Positions 45,323 to 53,626 of a DNA stretch of 64,000 bases are shown piece after piece. Source of the stretch: Holtiella sp036655075 (lineage in GTDB: Bacteria; Bacillota; Clostridia; Lachnospirales; Cellulosilyticaceae). Under the pieces are notes generated by a model, which was not told where the DNA came from, did not search any database, and saw only the letters and a list, made by a program, of their open reading frames with translations. How positions within the stretch are numbered: position 1 is the first letter of the stretch; the number at the start of each line of letters is the position of its first letter. The stretch is from NCBI RefSeq assembly GCF_036655075.1, contig NZ_JAVVQU010000001.1, positions 62,001 through 126,000 on the forward strand, written 5' to 3'. The translations under genes and the position numbers were made by a program.

Positions 45323-46015
45323 TTATTCAGCTTTAGATGGGTTGATTTTTACACCAGGACCCATAGTTGAAGAAACTGAAATACTACGAAGGTATTGACC
45401 TTTTGCAGCTGCTGGTTTTGCTTTTATGATAGCACTCATTAATGTGGAGAAGTTTTCTTGTAATTTTTCTTGACCAAATGAAACTTTACCTACTGGAACG
45501 TGGATAATGTTTGTTTTGTCAAGACGGTACTCAATTTTACCAGCTTTGATATCATTGATTGCTTTAGTAACATCCATAGTAACTGTACCAGCTTTTGGGT
45601 TTGGCATTAAGCCTTTTGGTCCAAGAACACGACCTAAACGACCTACAACACCCATCATGTCTGGTGTAGCAACTACAACATCGAATTCAAACCAACCTTC
45701 GTTTTGAATTCTAGGGATTAAATCCTCAGCACCTACAAAATCTGCACCAGCAGCTAAAGCTTCATCAGCTTTTGCCCCTTTAGCAAATACAAGTACTCTA
45801 TGAGTTTTACCAGTACCGTGTGGTAATACTACCGCACCACGTACTTGTTGATCAGCATGACGGCTGTCAACACCTAATTTGATGTGTGCTTCAACTGTTT
45901 CGTCGAATTTCGCACCAGATGCTTTTACTACTAAATCAAAAGCTTCGTTTGTATCGTATAAGTTTGAACGATCTACAAGTTTAGCAGCTTCGATATATTT
46001 TTTTCCTCTTTTCAT
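45323..46015 (-). CDS. rplA: 50S ribosomal protein L1
   Basis: 230 residues. Motifs are KRGKKYIEAAKLVD, VVLPHGTGKTHRVLVFAKG, GRLGRVLGPKGLMPNPKAGT and SFGQEKLQENFSTLM. It forms the L1 stalk that moves E-site tRNA and is also the translational repressor of rplK-rplA. A typical L1-type stem-loop stands in its own leader (46030-46059). Confidence 0.98.
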   Translation of the reverse strand: MKRGKKYIEAAKLVDRSNLYDTNEAFDLVVKASGAKFDETVEAHIKLGVDSRHADQQVRGAVVLPHGTGKTHRVLVFAKGAKADEALAAGADFVGAEDLIPRIQNEGWFEFDVVVATPDMMGVVGRLGRVLGPKGLMPNPKAGTVTMDVTKAINDIKAGKIEYRLDKTNIIHVPVGKVSFGQEKLQENFSTLMSAIIKAKPAAAKGQYLRSISVSSTMGPGVKINPSKAE

Positions 46016-46029
46016 AACGTTACCTCCTT

Positions 46030-46059
46030 GTGGTATTATCGGGGACTATGCCCTCCCAC
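46030..46059 (-). promoter_or_regulatory. L1-type mRNA stem-loop before rplA
   Basis: On the transcript GTGGGAGGG, a 6-base loop, CCCCG and AATACCAC form an outer GUGG/CCAC stem, an asymmetric internal loop and an inner GGG/CCC stem, as in L1 binding sites that mimic 23S rRNA. It ends directly before the rplA ribosome site. The same motif precedes rplK. Confidence 0.65.
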
Positions 46060-46102
46060 GTACTATATACGCGCTCAAATTAAAATTTAAATTAGTTTTG
46101 AA

Positions 46103-46528
46103 TTAACCTTCAATAACGATTCCCATTGAACGTGCTGTACCAGCAATCATGCTCATAGCAGCTTCAATGCTTGATGCAGTAAGGTCTGGCATTTTAAGTT
46201 CTGCAATTTCTCTGATTTGTGCTTCAGTTACTTTTGCAACTTTTGTTTTGTTTGGTACTGCTGAGCCAGATTTAATGTTAGCTGCTTTTTTAAGTAATAC
46301 AGCTGCTGGTGGAGTTTTTGTAATGAAAGAAAAACTTCTATCAGCATATACAGTAATTACTACTGGGATAATAAGACCAGCATCTTTTGCTGTTCTTTCG
46401 TTGAATTCTTTTGTGAAACCAACGATATTAACACCATGTTGACCAAGTGCTGGACCAACTGGTGGTGCAGGAGTTGCCTTACCTGCAGGAATTTGTAATT
46501 TGATCATGCCTGTAACTTTTTTAGCCAT
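46103..46528 (-). CDS. rplK: 50S ribosomal protein L11
   Basis: 141 residues, normal length. Motifs are IKLQIPAGKATPAPPVGPALGQ, the N-terminal thiostrepton-contacting prolines, and SMGIVIEG at the end. With 23S rRNA it forms the GTPase-associated centre and the RelA sensor site. It follows nusG by 91 bases containing an L1-type stem-loop. Confidence 0.98.
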   Translation of the reverse strand: MAKKVTGMIKLQIPAGKATPAPPVGPALGQHGVNIVGFTKEFNERTAKDAGLIIPVVITVYADRSFSFITKTPPAAVLLKKAANIKSGSAVPNKTKVAKVTEAQIREIAELKMPDLTASSIEAAMSMIAGTARSMGIVIEG

Positions 46529-46551
46529 CTTAGTTACCTCCTAAAGAAAAT

Positions 46552-46579
46552 GTGGTATTCGCGGGGAATTCCCTCCCAC
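46552..46579 (-). promoter_or_regulatory. L1-type mRNA stem-loop before rplK
   Basis: The second copy of the GTGGGAGGG...CCCCG...AATACCAC motif, 23 bases before the rplK start, with a 4-base inner loop (AATT) in place of the six in the rplA copy. The changes between the copies are confined to loop and linker positions. Confidence 0.7.
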
Positions 46580-46619
46580 TCGCGCGTTGCTTCTAAAGCA
46601 TTAATACTAAACTTGTTTT

Positions 46620-47138
46620 TTAGATAAATCTTTCAACTTGTTCAAAACTTACCTCTACTGGGAACTCACGTCCAAATCCATGAACAGATACAATAATTGC
46701 ACCTTTAGCTTCATGAATTTCCTTTACGATACCTTCTGAATCTTGGAATGCGCCTGCTAAAATCCTAACAGCTTCTCCAATTTCCACGTGTGGTCGTAAA
46801 GCACTCACATCAATTCCCATACCTTTGATTTCATCGACAGTTAAAGATACTGGTTTAGAGTCTGGACCTACGAATCCTGTAACACCACGGGTATTACGCA
46901 CTACATACCAAGTATCATCTGTCATAACCATTTTGATTAGTACATATCCAGGGAAAGTTTTTCTCTGTACAGTTCTTTTAGTTCCGTTCTTTTCTTCAAC
47001 TTCGTCTTGCATAGGAACTTCAACCACATGGATTAAGTCTTGCATATTACGATTTTTAATAGCTTTCTCAATATTAGCTTTTACTTTGTTTTCATATCCA
47101 GAATATGTGTGTACCACATACCATCTTGCCTCATCCAT
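46620..47138 (-). CDS. nusG: transcription termination/antitermination factor NusG
   Basis: 172 residues. The NGN domain begins RWYVVHTYSGYENKVKANIE and has the FPGYVLIKM core contacting RNA polymerase; the C-terminal KOW domain (VEIGEAVRILAGAFQDSEGIV) contacts Rho or S10. It follows secE by 14 bases. Confidence 0.98.
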   Translation of the reverse strand: MDEARWYVVHTYSGYENKVKANIEKAIKNRNMQDLIHVVEVPMQDEVEEKNGTKRTVQRKTFPGYVLIKMVMTDDTWYVVRNTRGVTGFVGPDSKPVSLTVDEIKGMGIDVSALRPHVEIGEAVRILAGAFQDSEGIVKEIHEAKGAIIVSVHGFGREFPVEVSFEQVERFI

Positions 47139-47152
47139 TGTTGTTCCTCCAA

Positions 47153-47332
47153 TTATGCTACTTGACGTAATAGTTGTAGAGCGTAACTAAATACCGCATC
47201 CATTCCAAAAATTATAATTGCAACTATAAGCGCAAAAACAATTACGTTTGCAGTCTTAACTATAAGCTCTGATTTATTTGGCCAAACTATTCTTTTACTT
47301 TCTGCTATGAAGTCTTTAAAAAATTCAACCAT
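47153..47332 (-). CDS. secE: preprotein translocase subunit SecE
   Basis: 59 residues, the short Gram-positive form with one membrane helix. The amphipathic helix FFKDFIAESKRIVWPNKSEL carries the conserved WP pair before the helix NVIVFALIVAIIIFGMDAVF. The ATG at 47332 is preceded by GGGAGGAAG. It clamps SecY (20573-21829). Order rpmG-secE-nusG is standard. Confidence 0.97.
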   Translation of the reverse strand: MVEFFKDFIAESKRIVWPNKSELIVKTANVIVFALIVAIIIFGMDAVFSYALQLLRQVA

Positions 47333-47369
47333 TCTTTCTTCCTCCCTGGTTATACCGATTCATACACTT

Positions 47370-47522
47370 TTATTTTTTAGTTTCTTTGTGAAGTGTATGT
47401 GTTTTGCAGAATTTGCAATACTTTTTAGTTTCCATGCGGTCAGGATGTGCTTTTTTATCCTTTGTCATGGTGTAGTTTCTACGCTTGCAATCTTCACAAG
47501 CTAAAGTAATTTGTACTCTCAC
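47370..47522 (-). CDS. rpmG: 50S ribosomal protein L33
   Basis: 50 residues starting at a GTG at 47522, with GGAGGTGTC upstream. The zinc-ribbon cysteines C9, C12, C36 and C39 are all present, so this is the zinc-containing form; no zinc-free copy is in the window. It opens the rpmG-secE-nusG-rplK-rplA unit. Confidence 0.96.
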   Translation of the reverse strand: MRVQITLACEDCKRRNYTMTKDKKAHPDRMETKKYCKFCKTHTLHKETKK

Positions 47523-47594
47523 GATTGACACCTCCACTTGAGTTAAAGCTCTTAAAAATTGCCATAAAAAAAAGACCTATTTAGGTACAACTTA

Positions 47595-47624
47595 AATATA
47601 GCACACTGTGAAAGACACAGTCAA
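47595..47624 (-). promoter_or_regulatory. probable rpmG-secE-nusG promoter
   Basis: Minus strand: TTGACT, 18-base spacer, TATATT. Right at the predicted transcript start a small ACCT/AGGT hairpin is followed by eight T (47567-47588), an early terminator-like element before the rpmG ribosome site. Confidence 0.5.
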
Positions 47625-47941
47625 GAGGATTATCCTCGAATTAATTGTTAATTTTTATCATTTATTAGCTTTTTGCATACTTTTAAAAAACCAATGCTGA
47701 TGTGATTTGTAGTTTATCATGGTTAATGCACTTTGGCAATAGGAAGTTTCATACAGCCTATTACGATGAGCTTAGGGGGGATAGGTGTACTACTCACATC
47801 CATAGCTTCTTGACTATAGACACTTGCGCTAACTTCCATAATGCATAACTTGTCGCCCACTGTCTTATGTGCTCACTTATTAAGTAGTTCTCCAAAACAA
47901 TACCTATCTTGATACGGATTGTTTTAGCAATATCTTTAATA

Positions 47942-47982
47942 CACACAAACTCTTGCTAAATAGAGTAGCAAGAGCTTGTGTC
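47942..47982 (-). terminator. inverted repeat behind the decayed gene at 48007-48315
   Basis: A 16-bp stem with one mismatch (47943-47958 and 47966-47981), 7-base loop, 25 bases past the end of the decayed gene. The T-run is poor. A second, 8-bp repeat (AAAACAAT/ATTGTTTT, 47894-47925) follows. The rest of 47640-47940 holds nothing I recognise. Confidence 0.5.
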
Positions 47983-48006
47983 TAGGTGATCTTATTGTTT
48001 ACTATA

Positions 48007-48315
48007 CTATTTGTATGCTCCACTTACATGTGCTGGATTTTTAGGCAGCTCTATTTTTTCAGTTAAGCGCTTTAAAAGCTCTTGCATAATAAATACATTT
48101 TATTGTTTGCAGTATCTTGTGCTACGATTTGTTGGAGTAAGACTTCATGCCTTTCTTCCTTACTATGGGGATTTACTTGATGCAAGACCTCTATGGCTTC
48201 TATTTTCTTTTGTTTTCTATCAATAAGCTTTGAAAAGCTTCTAAGTCTTCTTATTTTAGTGTCTTTTCTTGTTCAAAGGAAGAGCTAAAAGTGCTTCTAA
48301 AAGTTGTTGTTTCAT
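48007..48315 (-). pseudogene. decayed small coiled-coil gene
   Basis: A good ribosome site (GGAGGAG) and ATG at 48315 open a frame (MKQQLLEALLAL) that hits TAA after 19 codons. Continuing requires about three frame changes: FEQEKTLK and EDLEAFQSL in one frame, then KKIEAIEVLHQVNPHSKEE and LLQQIVAQDTANNKMY in another, then MQELLKRLTEKIELPKNPAH and SGAYK before a stop in the starting frame at 48007. The joined sequence of about 100 residues is helical and charged, with an overall pattern like the FliT/FlgN flagellar chaperones, but that is a weak guess. An assembly error is less likely given several separate lesions. Confidence 0.55.
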
Positions 48316-48385
48316 AACTCCTCCGTTATTTATAAAGTCCACTTACTTAGTTTATCGTCATTTTTTCACAGAGTTCTATATAAAC

Positions 48386-51300
48386 TTAATCCAATGTAAA
48401 TAAATCTCTTATCTCATCCTCATTCATCTGACCAATTAGTGTATGCCCTTCGGTTAAAACATTATCCGCAAGACCTGTCTTACGTTCTTGAAGTTCTTTA
48501 ATTTTTTCTTCTATAGTATTTTGAGTAATCAACTTAAAGACCTGTACATTTTTCTCCTGTCCAATACGGTAAGCCCTATCTGTCGCTTGGTTCTCACTCG
48601 AAACATTCCACCACGGGTCGTAGTGAATGACAATGTCTGCGCCTGTTAAGTTGAGTCCTGTCCCACCTGCCTTTAAGGAAATAAGGAAGATTGGCGTGGT
48701 ATCCTCATTAAAGGCTTCTACCATAGCCAGACGATTTTCTGCCTTAGTCTCACCCGTCAATTTATAGTAACGAATGTGGCATGCTTCTAGCCCTTCTTCA
48801 ATCTTTCCTAGCATAGAAGTAAATTGAGAGAAGAGTAAAATCTTATGCCCTGCGGAGATGCTATCTTCTATAAGCTCCATACATTGTTCAAGCTTACTAC
48901 TACCTCCACTATAATCCTCTAGGAATAATCCAGGATGACAGCACAACTGTCTAAGTCTGGTAAGCATAGCCAAAATTTTAATGTGACTTTTGCCCATCCC
49001 TTTTTCTTTTACTTCCTTATTAAACTCTCTTTGCATCATAGCAAGGTGAGCCTTATAAAGGGTAGCTTGTTCCTCTTCCATCTTATTGTAGATGATTGTC
49101 TCAGTTTTGGCTGGCAGCTCCTTCAAGACATCCTTTTTTAATCTACGAATAATGAATGGCGCAACCATACTACGCAAGCGCTCCGTGGCGCGCTCATCCT
49201 CAAACTTGACAATCGGTGTCTCAAAGCTCCCTTTAAAACGTAAGTAGTTGTACAAATAGCCTGGCATAACAAAGTCAAATCCACTCCATAACTCTGCTAA
49301 AGTATTTTCAATAGGCGTCCCTGTAAGGGCAAAGCGCACTTCACTTTGCACCATCTTAAGTGCTTTCGCATTTTGAGTATTAGGATTTTTGATATAATGG
49401 GCCTCATCTGCAATACAAAATCTAAACTTCAAGTCTGTATATAACTCAATGTCTCGCTTCAATGTATCATAAGAAGTCACGATCACATCGTATTTTTCTA
49501 CTTGTTGAATCTTATCTTGACGACTTTCCCAATCTCCCGTTAAGACAAGCACCTTAAGTTCTGGCGCAAACTTTTCGATTTCTCTTTCCCAGTTCAATAC
49601 TAAAGAGGTTGGTGCTACAACTAAGCTTGGTTTTTCTCTTATTTCTCGCTCTGAAAGGATGAGCGCAATGACTTGCAGTGTCTTTCCAAGACCCATATCA
49701 TCAGCAAGTATCCCACCAAATCCATAAGCTGCCATCGTCTTAAGCCATCTGTATCCTACCTTTTGATAACTTCTTAAAATACGTTTCAAAGAAGCAGGCA
49801 CTTCATAATCCGTATCCTCAACATTTTTAATATCTCGAATGATTTGTTTAAAGTACTTATCGCGTTCCACTTGTATCTCATCATTTTTCTTCAAGATTTG
49901 ATCTAAATACAGTGCACGGAACTTAGGTAGGGACACCTCCCCTTCCACTAAGTCATTCTGGTCTAGGTCTAGCCCTTCTAAAATAGCAACTAACTGCTCC
50001 ACATCCTGACCTTCTGCATTAATGAATGCGCCACTTTTAAGACGATAATACTTTTTCTTTTGCTTGTAAGCAAAGATGACAGCTTGAATCTCTTCTGCAC
50101 TCATATTAATCTCTTGGAAATCTACCTTTAATAAATCACTTTCAATTTTAATTCCAATGGCACCAATGGCTGGCTTTTTAAACTTCATCAGCTTTAAATC
50201 TTCTGAAATATGCACTTCTGCTAGTGGCAAGAGGGTTTCAACCCCTTCATTTAAGAAGTTATAAATAGATTCCTCATCATCTAAGTGGATTTGTCCATTA
50301 CGATTTTTGAAAGGATATTGGGCAAGCAAGTTGCCAAAAGCATGTTCCTTACCGACTTCACGCGCTGTGTCTATATGAGCTTGGTCATGGGAATCATAAG
50401 GGTTAAAGGTGGTATGTCCATACTTAAAATTCACCTTACCTACAATATTATTGCTACTATCCTTATCTAAGAATAATTTAATCTCAAGTTTAGGTGGGTC
50501 ATAGTCCTCCAAAAGCTTAGGATCCATCTCTAGTGCAACTTGACGTTTAATCTTAGGCAAAATAGTCAATACGAAACGTTGCCAGCCCATTTCGTTAAAT
50601 GCCAACACGCTCGTATGCATATCTTGCATAAAAATTAAAATAGGCATCAAAGCTGCTGCATAGGACTTGGTACACTTATACAACCTGTCCTCCATCATAA
50701 TGTAGCTACTCTTTGGATATTTAATAATCTGATGAGGCGGTCTTGTAAGCGTCAAGCTAAACTGCTCCTCTTCTTTTTCCACTTTAAAGAAGAGAACAGG
50801 ATTTTCCTTCACAAAGGTTACCTTTGTATCTAAGCCATCTCCTTCATAAGGAATACTTTGCCCTTCTAGAATATCAAAGAGCTTCTCAAATCCCTGCGTA
50901 GTCAGAATCATAAATTTCTTGTCCGCCTTGTGCCCTTTACCTCCGACGGTCACTTGATCCATAATCATCTCTTTGGCAACTACTTCATCCACTAGCCATT
51001 CTACAAAAGGTCTATCCTGTTCACGAAAAGCCTCTATATGGTGAAGGAAGGAAAGATTTTTCCCATAGTCTAGCTCCTCTTCATTCACAATGGCAGAAGC
51101 GAAGGCTACAACGTCCTTCACCACATACATACGCTCTTCTCCTACTTGCAGGCCAATTCCATAGCGGTCTCCCCACAAATGGATCAGCTTTGGCTGTATA
51201 CGAATATAGTCCTTTCTTAAAACCTGTACTTGCTTGGTGACTTCATTCTCATAAAAGTCTAACATTTGAGCGCCATAAATCTGCTCAATAGGCTGTACCA

Positions 51301-51604
51301 CTACAGACTTATCCTGCATCCTGACACAAAACTCAATCAGCACTGCTGCTACATGCTCACAGATGTACCAGTTGCCGTATGGCCCGTTACACGTGCACTT
51401 ATGGGTTATACGCCCTGTATCACTCATTTTGATTAAAACATCAATCCATCTACCCCTATCGTGTACACACCCTTGAACTTCATATCCTTCAGGTGCACGA
51501 AAAACTTTCAAATGCTTTACAAAGCCTAAACCATACAAATGCTTTGCATCGTTGAAGATGGTCGCACTTGAACACATATCTTTTATCTCTTCTATGGTAA
51601 TCAT
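48386..51604 (-). CDS. SNF2-family DNA translocase with SWIM zinc finger
   Basis: 1072 residues. A SWIM zinc finger (C70, C72, C82, H84) is followed by a long middle region corresponding to the bacterial SNF2-associated domain (about 130-590). The two-lobed helicase core (about 610-1065) has Walker A DDMGLGKT, motif II IADEAHYIKN, motif III LTGTPIEN, and the C-terminal lobe with LFSQFTSMLG, SLKAGGTGLNLTGAD, DPWWN and QATDRAYRIGQ. Such HepA/RapA-like proteins move on double-stranded DNA and are linked to transcription or repair; this one's target is unknown. The ATG is behind AAGGAGC. It is the first gene of its unit and divergent from the ECF locus. Confidence 0.93.
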   Translation of the reverse strand: MITIEEIKDMCSSATIFNDAKHLYGLGFVKHLKVFRAPEGYEVQGCVHDRGRWIDVLIKMSDTGRITHKCTCNGPYGNWYICEHVAAVLIEFCVRMQDKSVVVQPIEQIYGAQMLDFYENEVTKQVQVLRKDYIRIQPKLIHLWGDRYGIGLQVGEERMYVVKDVVAFASAIVNEEELDYGKNLSFLHHIEAFREQDRPFVEWLVDEVVAKEMIMDQVTVGGKGHKADKKFMILTTQGFEKLFDILEGQSIPYEGDGLDTKVTFVKENPVLFFKVEKEEEQFSLTLTRPPHQIIKYPKSSYIMMEDRLYKCTKSYAAALMPILIFMQDMHTSVLAFNEMGWQRFVLTILPKIKRQVALEMDPKLLEDYDPPKLEIKLFLDKDSSNNIVGKVNFKYGHTTFNPYDSHDQAHIDTAREVGKEHAFGNLLAQYPFKNRNGQIHLDDEESIYNFLNEGVETLLPLAEVHISEDLKLMKFKKPAIGAIGIKIESDLLKVDFQEINMSAEEIQAVIFAYKQKKKYYRLKSGAFINAEGQDVEQLVAILEGLDLDQNDLVEGEVSLPKFRALYLDQILKKNDEIQVERDKYFKQIIRDIKNVEDTDYEVPASLKRILRSYQKVGYRWLKTMAAYGFGGILADDMGLGKTLQVIALILSEREIREKPSLVVAPTSLVLNWEREIEKFAPELKVLVLTGDWESRQDKIQQVEKYDVIVTSYDTLKRDIELYTDLKFRFCIADEAHYIKNPNTQNAKALKMVQSEVRFALTGTPIENTLAELWSGFDFVMPGYLYNYLRFKGSFETPIVKFEDERATERLRSMVAPFIIRRLKKDVLKELPAKTETIIYNKMEEEQATLYKAHLAMMQREFNKEVKEKGMGKSHIKILAMLTRLRQLCCHPGLFLEDYSGGSSKLEQCMELIEDSISAGHKILLFSQFTSMLGKIEEGLEACHIRYYKLTGETKAENRLAMVEAFNEDTTPIFLISLKAGGTGLNLTGADIVIHYDPWWNVSSENQATDRAYRIGQEKNVQVFKLITQNTIEEKIKELQERKTGLADNVLTEGHTLIGQMNEDEIRDLFTLD

Positions 51605-51890
51605 CTTCTGCTCCTTACATCTCGCTTTTGCTCTTTGTCTATCTTTACAGTATACCCTATCTTAAAAGAATATAAAAATATAAAAAAATATATATCCCCT
51701 TGCACTCTATTTATCTCAAGTAAACCTTTAGATTAGAAAATGGAATGATACCTCTCTACCACAAGTTATTTTATATTAAACTAAATAAGTTCCAATTTTT
51801 TATAGTCATTTTAACCAAAAGTACAACGACTCAACTTTTGTGCAATACTTACAAATTCTTCTTTCTATTTTGTACAAATCTCATGTTCGT

Positions 51891-51925
51891 AAAGTGAATT
51901 TCTAGGGTTTGTAGAAATCCACTTT
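51891..51925. repeat. inverted repeat in the gap left of the unidentified element
   Basis: A 14-bp stem with one mismatch (51891-51904 and 51912-51925) and a 7-base loop. An eight-T run follows 16 bases later on the plus strand, too distant for a standard terminator. Apart from this, 51605-52060 is AT-rich and without a gene. Confidence 0.5.
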
Positions 51926-52059
51926 TGTGATTTACAGAGCCTTTTTTTTGAGATTAACCCTTGTTTTGCCTAGGTTTTACTCTATATTTTTTAGTCATAA
52001 TGTCAATTGTATCTTGTTCGCCAGAGGTGTATAACTAGATTATCAAGTTTCACAAATAT

Positions 52060-52803
52060 AAAAGTGCAGTGAAAAATACTATTCTAGGTAAGTATCTTCC
52101 ACTGCACCACTAAGCAGATCAGTCACCCTTCCAGCCCTCTCTCTTCTGTAAGTGGTACTCCTTCTACTTAGGAACCTATACATTGGTGGTGGCAACCACT
52201 GTATACGGTTAACTATCTTATTCATTGACAACTTCTTTATCCCTGCGCTACTTGTCTTTGGATAAATCCATGCCACAACAATAAGCTCACTAAAGTCTGT
52301 CCGTGGTTTGAAGAGAGAAGGCATCCTCTAGTCGGTTTGTTGTTTATAGCTACTCCAGTTATCATCCTACATCATTTTACATAAATAATATGCGTATCTT
52401 CTATCGCTTCAACCTAACTCATCTATGGGAGTGACACTCGGATGAGACCTGGGGGTAATACCTAAGTTTTGCAGTACTTCACTGTTTAGATTCATGTTTT
52501 CCCCTATAAAGTTAGTCTAAGCCATCAGGTAAGGCCTACGGTAAGTCCAGCGTGCAAGCTACCCACTCAGACACTTGCAGTGATAAGTCAACGAGACCCC
52601 TGTCACCTAAAGAACACTGACTTGGTACGCTACCACAAGGTAAGTCCATACAGTCACACCTTCAGCCAACCACCAACTCAAAGGGGCATACATAACATCT
52701 CTACTATGGATGCTGGAACTTTGTCACACCACAAAAACCATCTTAAGTGCAGCCTATGGATTACATAGAGAAGCAATACTGCATTTGAGATGGTTTTTTG
52801 TGT
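52060..52803. other. unidentified, probably decayed genetic element
   Basis: This stretch is visibly richer in G and C than its AT-rich surroundings and has no intact gene. On the minus strand the frame at 52079-52324 (81 codons) reads FKPRTDFSELIVVAWIYPKT and later RRSTTYRRERAGRVTDLLSG, and the same frame farther upstream has a short piece MNLNSEVLQNLGITPRSHPS (about 52417-52497) and more fragments separated by stops. TGGACTTACC occurs twice (52539-52548 and 52640-52649, complement). At the right end an imperfect long-stem structure (52730-52803) has T-runs on both strands and an inner CTATG/CATAG hairpin. I could not identify a transposase, reverse transcriptase or group II intron domain V. 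A decayed mobile element or a structured RNA are the options. Confidence 0.45.
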
Positions 52804-52811
52804 CTGAAACA

Positions 52812-52865
52812 AACAAGGAACCCTTATATAACACAGTGATATGTGTTATATAAGGGTTCCTTGTT
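52812..52865. repeat. perfect 24-bp inverted repeat
   Basis: Arms at 52812-52835 and 52842-52865 with a 6-base loop (GTGATA). It stands between the unidentified element and the ECF promoter, not behind any intact gene, and lacks a T-run. It may be the end of the element or a transcriptional insulator for the sigma operon. Confidence 0.9.
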
Positions 52866-52949
52866 ACATCATTGCATAATGGGATTTTTTGGTGGTGGAT
52901 CTGTGCTTATGATACGAATATACTAAAATTAAATTTTATAACAAAAAGT

Positions 52950-52975
52950 TGTAACGAAATTAAATCTAGATAGTC
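52950..52975 (+). promoter_or_regulatory. possible ECF-sigma promoter (autoregulation)
   Basis: TGTAAC, 16-base spacer, AGTC. The TGTAAC-type -35 and GTC-type -10 resemble promoters of Bacillus ECF sigma factors. Counted through the first copy of the duplicated 55 bases, it lies 25 bases before the GTG start at the equivalent of 53001, just right for an autoregulated sigma gene. Confidence 0.45.
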
Positions 52976-53164
52976 TTATGTATGAGAGTGAGGTGAACAT
53001 GTGGAAAAANNNNNNNNNNNNNNNNNNNNNNNNNNNNNNNNNNNNNNNNNNNNNNNNNNNNNNNNNNNNNNNNNNNNNNNNNNNNNNNNNNNNNNNNNNN
53101 NNNNNNNNNCGAAATTAAATCTAGATAGTCTTATGTATGAGAGTGAGGTGAACATGTGGAAAAA
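52955..53164. other. assembly gap flanked by an exact 55-base duplication
   Basis: Bases 52955-53009 and 53110-53164 are identical and surround 100 N (53010-53109). A fixed run of 100 N between identical contig ends is the usual mark of two contigs that overlap but were not merged. True distance between the flanks is therefore probably zero, and one copy should be removed. A genuine tandem repeat cannot be ruled out. Confidence 0.9.
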
Positions 53165-53626
53165 TTTGAAGACATATACGAAAAATACTTTTTAGATGTA
53201 TACAAATATGTATTGTCTTTATCCAGGAATAATCATATTGCTGAGGAAATTACTCAGGAAACCTTCTTTAAAGCACTAAAGAACATTGATAACTTTGAAG
53301 GAAAGTGTAAAATTAGCGTTTGGTTATGTCAAATTGCTAAAAACACTTATTATTCTACCTATCGTAAAGAAAATAATATATTGGAAATAGATTCTTTAGA
53401 ATTAATTCAAAAGAATCTTGAGCAGCAATTAATAGATACTGAGATAGCCTTTGAACTTCATAAAGCACTACATAGAATGAGTGAGCCATATAAAGAGGTA
53501 TTCTCTTTAAGGATGTTTGGAGAGTTATCTTTTGCACAGATAGGAGAACTATTTTTCAAATCAGAAAGTTGGGCACGAGTTACCTTTCATCGGGCCAAGA
53601 TTAAACTTCAGGAGGAGATGCGATGA
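53156..53626 (+). CDS. ECF-type RNA polymerase sigma factor
   Basis: 156 residues from the GTG at 53156, behind GAGGTGA. Region 2 (YKYVLSLSRNNHIAEEITQE, FFKALKNIDNF) binds the -10 element and polymerase; region 4 (PYKEVFSLRMFGELSFAQIG, AKIKLQEEM) forms the helix-turn-helix for the -35. There is no region 1 or 3, so it is group 4 (ECF). Its stop overlaps the anti-sigma start (ATGA), giving stoichiometric production. The stimulus is unknown. The same start sequence occurs in the duplicated block left of the gap. Confidence 0.93.
   Translation: MEKFEDIYEKYFLDVYKYVLSLSRNNHIAEEITQETFFKALKNIDNFEGKCKISVWLCQIAKNTYYSTYRKENNILEIDSLELIQKNLEQQLIDTEIAFELHKALHRMSEPYKEVFSLRMFGELSFAQIGELFFKSESWARVTFHRAKIKLQEEMR

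Noticed and set aside
48011..48226. 71-codon plus-strand frame opposite the decayed gene
   Set aside because: No ribosome site and no family resemblance; the minus strand shows the coding-like remnant.
52580..52768. 62-codon plus-strand frame within the unidentified element
   Set aside because: Composition is not protein-like, there is no ribosome site, and it runs into a terminator-like stem.
52060..52803. Group II intron or retron in the unidentified element
   Set aside because: No domain V-like hairpin, no reverse-transcriptase motif such as YADD, and no maturase frame could be found on either strand.
52955..53164. 55-base direct repeat as target-site duplication or CRISPR-like repeat
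   Set aside because: Only two copies, exactly flanking a 100-N gap, and the length suits an assembly k-mer; an artefact is the simpler reading.
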